DNA of 64,000 nt, from NCBI RefSeq assembly GCF_947179165.1, contig NC_077242.1:558001-622000 (forward strand), in the 5' to 3' direction. The position numbers and the translations under genes are program-made. A model generated the notes under the pieces. The model was not told the origin of the DNA. It saw nothing but the letters and a program-made list of their open reading frames with translations, and searched no databases. Of the stretch, positions 1 to 10,934 are shown piece by piece. Origin of the DNA: Solanum dulcamara. Taxonomy: Eukaryota; Streptophyta; Magnoliopsida; Solanales; Solanaceae. The first letter of the stretch is position 1; each line of letters starts with the position of its first letter.

Positions 1-158
1 TTTTTAGCACTCTCTTTGCTCTCTTCTTCTTTCACCTCCTTGGTTCCATCCTTTTCCTCCTGCAAGTCCTTGGAAACAGCCTCACTCTTATCTTCCACTG
101 CCACATTTCCATTAGCAGGTGCCTCTACCACCTCAGAAACTGTCTCTCCTTCTCCCAT
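1..158 (-). CDS. 5' coding exon of an acidic Lys/Glu-rich protein, possibly DEK-like (partial)
   Basis: Reading leftward from an ATG at 158-156 the frame stays open to the window edge (52 codons plus 2 bases). The start is MGEGETVSEVVEAP, followed by alternating acidic and Lys-rich stretches with no hydrophobic segment. Such an acidic, disordered N-terminus with a MGE start resembles plant DEK-domain chromatin proteins, but the SAP/DEK domains would lie outside the window, so the family is a guess. A 5'UTR intron is likely: a clean GTAAGT donor at 617-612 and an AG acceptor a few bases before the ATG. The gene could be another acidic nuclear protein. The presence of a gene is well supported; the name is not. 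Confidence 0.5.
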   Translation of the reverse strand, partial: MGEGETVSEVVEAPANGNVAVEDKSEAVSKDLQEEKDGTKEVKEEESKESAK

Positions 159-830
159 AGCTAAAATTCAACTCTAATAGTCGAAAAAGAGAAAAACTTT
201 AGCAAGTAGCAGAAACTAGACGGCATACAAAATGCCAAGAAACATAATAAGACACACGTATAGGCAAAGATTTAGTAGTTATTCGCAATATTTTTGTCAA
301 ATAATTGTAACAATTGGCAATAACCAGTGCAGCTCAATATTAACCCAAAAACATAAAGCAAAACTGTCCAGAATTGTGCAAATTATATCTTCCGAAACAT
401 TTCCAGATTCGTTTGTGACTACTAACAATCAAACTCACCACATATGACGGGAAAAAAATAAAACAAAAGAGAATAAAGATCCAATTTTTATCTAAATCTA
501 CGAAACCCTAAGCTGCAAAAAAAAACAAATCTTTCAACCCAAATACAACACAAGAAGGTACAAAAATGGAACAACAAGCACAAAATTTGCAAAATTTAGA
601 TAAAACTAACAACTTACAGAGATTTATGAGCAAAATTTAGCGATTTTCGAAGCTCAAAGCTCACCGAGTTTCCACTCTCGTAACTGAGTTTCTCTCTCTT
701 CGTTTCAACGTTTTCACACACACTCAGTTTTGTGTACAAAAATGCGTTGCGGACTCCAAATTCCGGATTTAAATGCGCTTAAATGCCACGTCGAATTTGT
801 GCGACAGAACTATTATTGTAATAGACTCTG
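159..830 (-). promoter_or_regulatory. 5'UTR, 5'UTR intron and proximal promoter of the acidic-protein gene
   Basis: On minus, a CT-rich leader (about 618-720) ends in CTCT|GTAAGT at 618/617. The probable intron runs from 617 to about 170 and ends in a pyrimidine-rich tract plus AG just before the start codon. Introns in the leader are common in constitutively expressed plant genes. Short open frames here have no coding support. Confidence 0.5.
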
Positions 831-846
831 TCCGCGTTTAATCATA

Positions 847-1895
847 GATTTTGAAAGTATATTTTGATTAATTTTTTTAGTGTGATGTTTCGTAATTTCT
901 CCTTTTCCAATTTTAGTTATTATAGGTATTTGTTTGTGCTTTGATTAACGCATTATTTCATTATCGTCGGTATTCTTTCTTCTGCATGTTGTTAACTGTA
1001 TTCTATTTTATCGTATTTTGTTGGTGTTATTGGTTTCATTTACGTATTTTCTTTTTCAAACAATTTGAAATACTCTTTTAGTTCGAGAGTGTACAAAAAA
1101 CGATCTCTGATTTTGAAAGTATATTCTGATTAGTTTTTCAGTGTGATATTTCCTAATTTCTCGTTTTCCAAATTTAATTATTACAGGTATTTAGTTGTGC
1201 TTTAATTATCGAATTAGTTCATTACCGTTAACATTTTAGTCTTCTGTATGTTGTTAACTGTATTCTATTTTGTCGTATTTCATTGTTGTTATTGTTTTTA
1301 TTTACATGTTTCCTTTTTCAAACCATTTGAATTATTTTTTTTAGTTCGTGAATCTACAGAAAACGATTTTTGATTTTGAAAGTATATTCTGATTAGTTTT
1401 TGAGTGTGATATTTCTTGATTTCTCGTTTTCCAATTTTAATTATTACAGGTATTTGTTTGTGCTTTGATTACCGCATTATTTCATTGTTATCAGTGTTCT
1501 TTCTTCTGCATGTTGTTAATTGTATTCTATTTTATCGTATTTCGTTATTGTTATTGCTTTCGTTTACGGATTTCCTTTTACAAACCATTTAAATTCATTT
1601 TTAGTTTGAGAATCTACAAAAAACAAACTTTGATTTTGAAAGTATATTATGATCATTTTTTGAGTGTGATATTTCATAATTTCTCTTTTTCCTATTTTAG
1701 TTATTACAAATATTTGTTTATGCTTTAATTATCGCATTATTTCATTATCGCCCGTATTCTTTCTTTTGCATATTGTTAACTGTATTCTATTTTGTCGCAT
1801 TTCATTGTTGTTGTTACCATTTTCATTTATGTATTTTCTTTTTCAAACCATTTAAATTCTTTTTTAGTTCGAGAATTTACAGAAAACAATTTTTC
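847..1895. repeat. four tandem copies of a ~262-bp unit
   Basis: Each unit begins with GATTTTGAAAGTATATT, seen at 847, 1109, 1372 and 1632 (spacings 262, 263, 260). Each then passes through the same blocks: a TGTGAT motif, TATTTGTTTGTGCTTT, the CTTCTGCATGTTGTTAACTG block, and finally TTAGTTCGAGA with an ACAAAAAACGA-like end. Copies differ by scattered substitutions and small indels, so the array is not very recent. It lies directly upstream of the acidic-protein gene. Open frames inside it recur with the unit and are not genes. Confidence 0.85.
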
Positions 1896-2667
1896 TATCT
1901 CTACGAGGTAGAGAAAAGATTCATATACGACCTACTCTTTCCAAACGTCATGTGTGAAATTATATTAAGTATATTGTAGTTAACTTTCACTCACAAACGT
2001 TTATACTTTTTCAGATTAAATTTCAAATTTTCACTCTTCAAAATTTATGATGAAACGGAAACTAATATCAACGGTGCATGATCTGTTTGCAGATGGCATC
2101 TGGAAATTGGACGGTGGATATTGCATTATTCGTTTAGGACCTGTAAAAGCCTTTGTACGCTTACATTACTTTAATTATAGTTGACTACCAATTTTTGTTT
2201 TGTTTTGTTTCACTTTTTATTCCTTTTCCCGCTACACTTTCCCTCCAAAAACAAATCTTGATATTTGAACAAATTGAAGTTAGTAACACTTTAGTTAAGA
2301 TCTTACACATGACAATTGACATTCACTAGATCCAAAAAGTTGATGGCTTTGTAACATTATGGAATCTAATAAAAGTGGTGGAGCTAAATAATCAATTCAA
2401 TAATTAAAAGTAGTGAAACTAAATTATCACCTAGTGTCTATTTAAATATTCATATTAAATTTGATAAAATTTAAATTTGTGTAGAATAATTGTATATTAA
2501 GAGTAAAACGCTTTCTAATAAGGGTAAATTTCGTATCTAGTATAAGCTCAAACAAAATTGATAGTTTTTACTTAGATAGTATATTTAGATTTATAAATTC
2601 ATTATTTGATGACATTATTAAGAGATTATTTATGGTTAATTTATTCACAATTTATCAACAAACATAG
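1896..2667. other. AT-rich spacer, no gene seen
   Basis: AT-rich sequence between the 262-bp array and the LINE. I see no long open frame, RNA gene or clear repeat. Confidence 0.6.
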
Positions 2668-3776
2668 CTTTTTGCGGACGACATAGTCCTGATTGATGAG
2701 ACTCGTAGTGGAGTTGACGCTAAGCTGGAGGATTGGAGACATACCTTGGAGTCTAAAGTGTTTAAGCTGAGTAGGACCAAGACAGAGTATTTAGAGTGCA
2801 AGTTTAATGAGACACCTCAGGAGGTTGGCGCGGAAGTTGGGCTTGGAGACCAGGTCATCCAAAAGAAAAGTAGTTTCAAATACCTTGGGTCTATCATGCA
2901 ACACAGCGGAGAGATTGACGAGGATGTCACACAACGTATTGGGGTAGGGTGGATGAAATGGAGGCTCGCTTCCGGTGTGCTATGTGACAAGAGGGTGCCA
3001 CCACAACTTAAGGGCAAGTTCTACAAAGTGGTGGTTAGACCGACTATGTTATATGGGGCGGAGTGTTGGCTAGTTAAAGTCTTTCACGTTCAAAAGATGA
3101 AAGTTGTCGAGATGAGAATGTTGAGATGGATGTGTGGGCATACCAGGAGCGTCAGAATTAGGAACGAGACTATTCGCGATAAGGTAGGAGTGGCCTCGGT
3201 AGAAGATAAGATACGGAAAATGCGACTGCGATGGTTTGGGCATGTGAAGAAGAGAAACTCAGATGCCCTAGTGCGGAGGTGTGAGAGGTTGGTCGTGGAT
3301 GGTTTCATAAGAGGTAGGGGTAGGTCGAAGAAATATTGGAGAGAGGTGATTAGATAGGACATGACGCAGCTGCAGCTGACCGAGGACATGACCTTATATA
3401 AGAGGGTGTGGATGATCCACATCAGGGTAGAAGGCTAGTACATAGTCACGGTATTCTATCGTATTAGTAGACGCTTTAGCAAACTATAATTTCTTGTTCT
3501 CTGATGTCTGTTATTATCTATTACTTTCAGTACTTTCCGTACTTTGATTACTCTATTTTATTGGTAGCGCCCTCGTTATTTGCCTTATCATATCGTTTTG
3601 AACTTATTAACCTCTTAACTTTTTAGCCTTATCTAACGTCTTTTTATGCTTTATTGAGCCAAGGGTCTCCCAGAAACAGCCGTCCTACCTTAGTAGGAGT
3701 AAGGTCTGCGTACAATTTACCCTCCCCAGACCCCACATTGTGGGATTTCACTAGGTTGTTGTTGTTGTTGTTTATT
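2668..3776 (+). mobile_element. 5'-truncated RTE-type LINE with (GTT)n tail
   Basis: The reading frame opens inside the reverse transcriptase at the catalytic box [10 protein letters not shown] (2671 onward) and runs to a stop at 3355-3357. It contains [13 protein letters not shown], the [12 protein letters not shown] block and the [12 protein letters not shown]-terminus typical of plant RTE elements. Sequence before the FADD box is missing, the usual result of incomplete target-primed reverse transcription. The 3' part (about 3655-3776) contains the AACAGCCGTCCTACC block and ends in repeated GTT units. Similar tails stand at 27668-27815, 51290-51410 and 57637-57712. Non-functional remnant. 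No target-site duplication was found. Confidence 0.85.
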
Positions 3777-5084
3777 GGTTTAGGCATAAATGTTTTTGTT
3801 TGGATTATTAAATTTATGTTCTTAATTACTTAACGTAGATATTGACATGAATTGACTGAAACTTTGAGCATTGCCTTATGAACATACACCTTTGGCCATT
3901 TTGATTCATTGGAGAGACAAGTGTTGGTTTTTTTTTCCTGTATACAAATAAGTTTGATTGGATTAGCTCCCTTTAGTATAGTTCTATATTCAATATGTGA
4001 CTTCTTTAATTGTCTTTACGTTGGATAATGAATAGGTTCAATAGTAAATTAAAAACTTATAAACATCAAATCTTAATCCTAGCTCTAAATACCAGTGTAA
4101 AAATTTTCATATATTAAAGCTCAACGTGTACGTATACAAATACTAGTGAGTAATCCAACTTTTGTAATGTAAAGGTTAAATAATTAAAATACTAAAAAAA
4201 ATATTGATCTCATTTGGCTTTTATATGGGCTTAAGTATTTATTGTGAATTGTGACTGATTTGTGTAAGATTTTTTTTTATTCACAAAATTTAAGTCCAAA
4301 AATTTGAATTAAGGTGAAGAAATTCATCATCTCACTACTAATCTTTGATAATCTTAAAAAAAAAAATATTGATACACGCATAAGTAATATCTCTTCGAGT
4401 ATAATTTTTTGAATGTTTCATGATTCACAATCAATGCAATTCATATTTAACATATAATTTTATATAAATAGGAAAAAAAAATTACCTCGTACGTTTGTAT
4501 ATGTCAAAGTCATATTTAGCGTATAATCTTGTATAAATAGAAAAAAAATTACTCACCTTGTATGTTTGTATTTATCAAAGTTGAAATTTTAATCACGTCA
4601 ATCTTGATTATTGAAAATATTTATTTTTTAAATATAATTCTTTAATCGTTTGAATCATAGGTGTATTTACTTTCTATTTTTATAACTATTAATTGAGTTT
4701 GAATAAATACAAAATAATTAAAAATATTGTCTTAATATCTCTATGATGTGTTTTGCATTTAAAAGTTTATGCAAATATGATTTTTTTATTACAATTTAAT
4801 TTAATATGAACAAAATAGATTTTATGAAAGTTTCTATTATTTGCTGCTTTCAAACCTAAAAATGAAAAAAAGGTGTATGAGTTCATAAAAACTCTCCAGC
4901 TGAAAAGTAAAAAAAATAAAAATTATGAGTATGCTGATAATTTAATAATAGAATAAGTGTTATGCAATATCAATCAAGGTAAAGGTACGTACAACCGATG
5001 CGATAATGGCAAAAGCCCTCCTCCCCATCAATAGTTACGTGTTATCAAAAGAATCGCCATTTTAAGATTTGTATGAAAAAAAAA
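3777..5084. other. AT-rich spacer, no gene seen
   Basis: Strongly AT-rich. Two short similar segments around 4440-4500 and 4505-4570 share TATAATTTTATATAAATAG-like sequence, suggesting a small degenerate duplication. Nothing else is supported. Confidence 0.55.
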
Positions 5085-6372
5085 TCGTTCATTGATTTGT
5101 CTCTTGCTTGCAAACAAATTGCTTAATATTCGTACGCAAGGAAAATTTATTTTACTTCATCAATTTGTCTCTTACGTGGAAACAAATTATTTAATATTTA
5201 TACACAAAAAAATTGTTAGTTCGCCAGTTTGTCGTTTGCCTGCAGAAAAATTGATTGATATCCGTGTGCAAGATTTTTTTTTTAATTCATCAATTTATTT
5301 CTTGCCTGCAAGAAACATTACTTTAGTTTGCCGATTTATCTCTTACGTGCAAATAAATTGATTAATATTTATACACAGAGTAAGTTGTTTTAGTTCGCCG
5401 ATTTATTTCTTTCGTGCGAACTAATTGAATATTTGTACGCAAGAAATGTTATTAGTTCGCCGATTTGTCTCTTACATGCAAACAAATTGATTAATATTCA
5501 TAAGCAAAGAAAGTTGTTTTAATTCGCCGATTTGTCTCACACGTGCAAACAAATTGATTAATATTTATATGCATAAAAAGTTATTTAAGCTCGCTGATTT
5601 ATCTCTTACGTGCAAACAAATTCATTAATATCCATACGCAATGAAAGTTATCTTAGTTCGCCATTTTGTCTCTTATTTACAAACAAATTGATTATTATTT
5701 TGTACGAAAGAAAGATTGTTTTAGCTCATCAATTTATATATTGCTTGCAAACAAATTGATTAATATTCGTATGCAAAGAAAGTTGTTTTAGTTCGCCGAT
5801 TTGTTTTTTGCCTGCAAAAAAATTGACTAATATCTGTAGAGAGAAAAAATTATTTTAGTTTGCCAATTTGTTTCTTACGTGCAAACGAAATGATTAATAT
5901 CCATACACAAGAAATCTTGTTTTAGTTCGTCAATTTGTTTCTTACCTACAAACAAATTGATTAATATTCGTAGGCAAAAAAAGTTGTTTTAGTTCGCCGA
6001 TTTGCCTTTTGTCTGCGAACAAATTGATTAACATTTGTACACAATAAAAGTTATTTTAATTCACCAATTAATCTCTTACGTGCAAACAAATTAATTAATA
6101 TTCATACACAAAGAATTTATTTTAGTTCATTGATTTGTCTTTTGTCTGCAAATATATTAATTAATATCCATATGCAAGAAAAGTTATTTTAATTCGCCGA
6201 TTTATCTCTTGCCTGCAGACAAATTGATTAATAATTATACGAAAAAAATAAAGTTATTTAGTTAGCCTATTTTTCGTTTGCCTACAAACAAATTGATCAA
6301 TATCCACATGCAAAATTTATTTTTTAATTCGATAATTTGTCTCTTGTCTGCAAACAAATTGATTAATAAAGA
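5085..6372. repeat. 67-bp minisatellite, about 19 copies
   Basis: A degenerate unit recurs with 67-68 bp spacing. The landmark AAATTGATTAAT-like block occurs at 5484, 5551, 5618, 5685, 5753 and 5820, and continues in both directions. The consensus runs roughly: AGTTCGCCGATTTGTCTCTT, then ACGTGCAAACAAATTGATTA, then ATATTCATACGCAAGAAAG. Copies differ by several substitutions each, so the array is old or poorly homogenised. No coding potential; the open frame at 5092-5361 is simply repeat sequence. Confidence 0.9.
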
Positions 6373-6439
6373 TATATTCAATAATGAAACAAATAAGAGA
6401 TTATTGACCAACATTCAATTCCTTAATAACGTATGCTAT

Positions 6440-7060
6440 CAAAGAAAATAGTTATTGGTGATCGGTAACCACCACTGCCACCTATCATTAATAATTTATT
6501 ATCATACATCTCCACCCACAAATAGTATCACCCAATTATAATTATCACAGTTTTATAAACGCTACTAATTATTATTATTGTTATTGTAATAATCGTCAAT
6601 AACTATCGATAATCAACACGACATTAGTTATCGTAATATCCATTATAATTACCAGTCACCATCACAAACTACCATAATCAATCATTATATATGACAACCA
6701 ACATTTAGCACCATATTATCTATCAAAAATACTCATCACAATTATCAATAATCACCATTAACCATTATTATCAATCAACACCATAATTAATTGTACTCCA
6801 CAATCATTATGATCAACCAGTCGACATCCACAAGCAGCACCATTATCCGTTACAATAATCAATCATCACCATCAATCATTATTAATGACTATCGACAATT
6901 AACACCACATTATCTATCACAATTATCAGTAACAATCATCAATTACTACCATCCACCATTATTATCCATCGTCATCACAATTAACACTAATCCGCAATCA
7001 TCACTACCAACCAAATTGACATCCACGACTACTACTATTAACCATCACTATCATGTAATT
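6440..7060. repeat. CAT/ATT-rich low-complexity tract
   Basis: About 600 bp made almost wholly of short degenerate words such as ATTATCA, CACCATT, CAATCATC and AACACC, the look of a decayed trinucleotide-type microsatellite. It abuts the 67-bp array and ends just before the promoter of the next gene. Confidence 0.7.
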
Positions 7061-7336
7061 TCTTATATACAATTAAGTCGGATCATTTGGTTCCTTTTCG
7101 GGTCAAAACACCGGAGATAAGGCTAGCATTGTCATTTCGCGTGAATAATCTAAGTAACAGAGGTTCAGCAAAACAGAGTATTTTAGCCTTTTTAGGGTTT
7201 TGGATTCTCTCCGAGAAAAATTCGATTTTGATGTAATGTTATAGCTATAGTTGCGTGCTTTGCTTCAATTCGGAGGAGAATCGAGCGGCGGCGGCGGCGG
7301 CGTTGTAGTGAAATCGATGATCGTAGGCTGCACCAA
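7061..7336 (+). promoter_or_regulatory. promoter/leader with (GGC)n run and overlapping uORF
   Basis: The leader before the ATG at 7337 contains a GGC run (about 7284-7301). A first ATG at 7317 is out of frame with the main start. After splicing of intron 1 this uORF runs 24 codons in exon 1 and 5 codons into exon 2 before TAA (29 aa, beginning MIVGCTKWTR), so it overlaps the main start. Its context is weak (T at -3, A at +4), which would allow leaky scanning. The main ATG has C at -3 and G at +4. Confidence 0.55.
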
Positions 7337-9837
7337 ATGGACTCGTCTTCAGTGCAAACCACTCCTTCAATCGAAGATGACGAGTGGGGTATTACATTCC
7401 TCGTCTTGTTTTTTCATATATTTTTTTTGAATTTTATGTTTTTTTTTAATATTGTTTGTTTTTTAATCGGATATATGGTGTTCAAGTTCATCAGATTGGT
7501 GAATTGATGGATAAGTAGGTTTGTTCTGTTGATGAATTCAGTTTAGAGATGTGATCAATTTTTGTCCGGTTAATTTTTGTGTTAGCCTTTTTGAGTAATT
7601 GCTCAACGGAAGTTGTTAATTGGATACCTGGTACTTGTTGCTGGTGTTGCTGGTGAGGTGCGCTAAAGCTGGCCCGAACACCACTGTTATCAAAAAAGAA
7701 GTTGCTAATAGTTGCCAGTCTGATGGAGGTGGTTTAACTTGTTCGAATGTTTTGTCATTTGTGGATAGTGATATGGCTTCGATTTGATAAGTTTTGCTAC
7801 TTGGATGAATTGAGGAGCATCATTTTAGGTAGTTGATTTCTTCTATGCTACCTGTTTAGTAAGAGAAGCAACAGGTACCCTCTGGAATACTCGGAGGTTT
7901 GCACAAGCTGACCCTGCTAATACATTTAACAAAATTTTAATAAAATTTCACTTTAAATTGGAATATAACACAACCTTGTGCAATTTTTCTTTTCTCTTTT
8001 CAATATCTATATACTTGTAGTAGTTTGTACGCGAGTGAGTGTGGAGGTCTTCATTGAAGGCATTTACTCTAGATGTCACTGGTATTTGACCTAGTTTATT
8101 TGCTGTTTCATCTTTCTGTTTGTCATTTTTTGAAAGAAGTTCACGTTTGCCATGCTGGTGGGGTGAATATGATAGCAATTTGCTTTAATGAATGAGGCCA
8201 TAGGCTGGAAATGCTATATAGATATATGGTTTTGATAGCAAAATTGTTGATATATGATGGTGATTTTATTGGATCGTGACTGGTCGATTAAAGGAAAGGC
8301 CTGGATAATTTTTATCCACAACCCTTGTCGTACTTGTTCTGTTTCGTCCTTGTATACTCCATTACAAAGGAGATTGTAACTAATAAGGCTCTTTAAGATT
8401 CTTAGGCGTATGTTGATCTTTCAAACGTTTGTAATTTTATGCTTTATTTCTTTTATTTGCCAATTTTAGACGGGATGTAGAATATGAACAAGGGCTTGAA
8501 GTGTTTGGTGAATGAACCTTTTCTTCCCACCAAATCTCACTAGGAAAACAAATGACGAAAAAAGATTTAACTTTTTTGCCTCCAGGACTTTGATTTTAAT
8601 GTTAAGGTAAAACAACATGGAATGTGTTTAGGCAACACATCACAAGTTTGAAACCTGATTGTTGCACAAAGCCTAATTTTTAAGTGTGGGTTGAAGAATG
8701 GGTTTATGATCAACAGAGTTTCCAAGCTGAAATACCAGATCACTTGGTCATTCGATAAAAAAAAAGTTTATTTGAACTAAAGAAAATAGAGGAACATGGA
8801 AAATATAGCATAAATGAACTGTTGCTGTTGTTGTACACTTGCTGTGGTAAATGTTTGTTGTACAGAAGAAAGATATCCATTTTTTTCATTGTAGTTGTAG
8901 CTTTTTTATTCATAAATTACTTGGTTTAAAGGATGCATATAACTTTATCCTGGGTTTACTGCTTTCCCCCTTTGTGTAAATGCTCGGTTGCTGTCTTGGA
9001 TTGTTTTTACTACCTTGCTACTTTGTGTGGGCTTTCCTCCTTGAATAATATGTGTCACTGTGAAGTACTTATTCTCAGCCATTTCGTTTCTCTGCTAACA
9101 TACGAGGTTCCATATCTGGTGATTTTGTTTTGTCATCTTCCCTGAGATTTGATGTCCAAGAGTAGAGCTCATATTTTTATCTTAACTGAATCTAAATTTA
9201 AGGGTTTGTTTGGTTAAAACGTACTGCAATTATACTTTTACATGTTTTGAGTCTTCAATGTTCGTTGGAGCTTTTAGATTTAATGTGAACTAACAGAATG
9301 TTCTGACATTTTGGACCATCAGATACTGAAGGATATGTAATTCCAAGCTTGGAACTTGAAGATTCTGGCCAAAATAACGGTAATTTCGTTGAAGTTGAAG
9401 AGTCAAAGACAGTCGCAGCTGAGGTTAGCTCTTAAAGAGTTTCACTCTCCACCTAAAAGAAATATTTTGTGATGTCAAAACTCTTCCAAACTTACTATTT
9501 TTTTTCCAAGATGATTTACAGTACTTTAAATTGATCTCCTTGCTCACTTACTATTTTGCAGTCTAAGAAAGAGGAGAATATATATCTTGGACCTCACGGT
9601 GCTCCTCCATCACAATCAAAACAACAAGAGCTCAATCCTAATAATAATCGCAAGCAGAAGTTTAGACAGAAACTGAAGGAAGCTGACAGGAAGTACAGTG
9701 GAAGTGGTCGCGAGAATAAGGTGGAACACCTGAGAGAGCTTGTGGGTGGAAAAATGGCTGCAGGATCAAAGAATTCCCCCAAGGATTGGCTTGACCCTCA
9801 TTGCGATGAAAATATGTTCCCAAGGAATCATCATTAG
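7337..9837 (+). CDS. small conserved-looking plant protein of unknown function (142 aa, 3 exons)
   Basis: Exons 7337-7388, 9323-9423 and 9562-9837 join in phase through GT/AG introns (52 + 101 + 276 nt, giving 142 aa). The N-terminus is acidic with an EDDEWDTEGYVIPSLELED block. The middle is Gln/Asn-rich and the C-terminal half is basic and helical (residues about 80-110: RKQKFRQKLKEADRKYSG, then ENKVEHLRELVGG). It ends in DWLDPHCDENMFPRNHH. No signal peptide or membrane segment. Perfect phase and the change from low-complexity to helical sequence support a real gene. I do not recognise a named family. Intron 1 (1.9 kb) holds two SINE fragments. Likely nuclear or cytosolic, but this is inference. 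Confidence 0.8.
7616..7700 (-). mobile_element. SINE-like fragment in intron 1
   Basis: On minus this matches a Solanaceae dispersed repeat recognisable by GTGTTCGGGCCAGCTTTAG followed by the CACCTC...CAGCAAC...GTACCAGG blocks. Related fragments lie at 7866-7915, 12212-12262, 27415-27495 and 45218-45335. Confidence 0.55.
7866..7915 (-). mobile_element. second SINE-like fragment in intron 1
   Basis: A short piece of the same family as 7616-7700 (CAACAGGTACC, then TACTCGGAGGTTTGCACAAG). It is too short and diverged for end points or duplications. Confidence 0.4.
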
Positions 9838-10491
9838 CGTAATACTAGTATCTGTATTAAACGCATCCATAATTTACATACTCGGAAAACCTCTCCCCCT
9901 TCAGTGAGTTTTCTTTTCATCGGGAAAAGAACAAATAATCCCTCCTATGTTGGCGGCTAAGATCACCAGTCTTTTGGCTGCGTTTGTTTGTGATATACTG
10001 ATTCGGTCCGAATTCATTCACCATATTTGGTTTCAGAATGCACTTGTCTTCATTATGCTAAGCTATTGTTTCTTTACTTTGATTTGAAATCAAGGATGTG
10101 TAAGGATTCAGCTTCTAGAAAAAGAACTCTTTAATTAGATGTGTAAAGTGATACAAGCTTTCGTGAGATATTCTTGTCCATAACGTCCTTACCAAATGAA
10201 CATATTTCTTTCCATTTGAAACAGATGAAAATTAGAATTAATGATATATCCACTGTTTTGTCCAGACCTTCTAATCACTTATCCATTTTAACTAGAAAAA
10301 ATAGAAAATCCCATTTGATTTTTTTGAATATCCTCCTCCTTTGTATTAGTAGTGGGACACATATATCAAAAGAATCAGCGTGAAATTTGAATGAGATATA
10401 AGTTTGTCTGAACCAGATATTAAATAAGAAACTAATAGAGTAAATCATTGCGACAGGCCTGCCTTTAATATTCTGTCAAACTGTATCCTGT
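9838..10491. other. 3' flank between convergent genes
   Basis: 3'UTR and spacer downstream of the 142-aa gene. No further coding signal; the open frame at 10174-10383 lacks similarity or start context. Confidence 0.5.
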
Positions 10492-10704
10492 AGGTCACAT
10501 ACCCAGACCGAAGCTAAGCTCCCACTCACAACCTATGTAACAAGCTACGCCAAGTAAGAAGTGTAGAACAATTAGTTCATAAGGATCGTATAACCATTCA
10601 TCAACGGATGCTGCTTCCCAGATTGGGTAAAAATGTAAACCTACAGCTGCAGAAGTAGGAATAATGGCACCGGAAATAATATTGTTTCCGTAAAATAGAG
10701 ACCC
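10492..10704 (-). pseudogene. psbA: nuclear copy of a plastid psbA fragment (NUPT)
   Basis: Translating the minus strand gives a run matching the photosystem II D1 protein: [16 protein letters not shown], then [18 protein letters not shown], then [16 protein letters not shown] and EWELSF. This corresponds to about residues 66-137 of D1. A small deletion removes the Asn-Gly-Gly between WLY and PYEL, and several codons differ from the usual sequence. Flanking DNA on both sides is unrelated to plastid sequence. It lies downstream of the stop codon of the cysteine-synthase-like gene and may be part of that gene's 3'UTR. No function is expected. Confidence 0.85.
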
Positions 10705-10868
10705 TAATGAAGGGAAACTTATACAGTAAAAAAATTGTCAAAATTTTCTCTTTCTACCAGAGTGCATACAACATTAGCTCGGCTTCTAAATACTATTGTA
10801 TCTGAACACCAAGAGATGAACCTAACCAAGCTGAGATGGTGCTGTCATGAATTTAAATGACGTGAGGA

Positions 10869-10887
10869 CCCCCCCCCCCCCCCCCCC
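10869..10887. repeat. poly-C run (19 C) followed by poly-A
   Basis: A 19-base C homopolymer, then AACC and a 12-base A run, in the 3' flank of the PLP-enzyme gene. Length in the assembly may be unreliable. Confidence 0.8.
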
Positions 10888-10934
10888 AACCAAAAAAAAA
10901 AAAGTAAAAATTAAAATGATGAACTAGCCATAGA

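Noticed and set aside
5092..7120. Open frames in the 67-bp array and the CAT-rich tract; first glance suggested a CRISPR-like array
   Set aside because: The 67-bp units are contiguous with no unique spacers, so this is a minisatellite. The frames are repeat translations in a plant genome.
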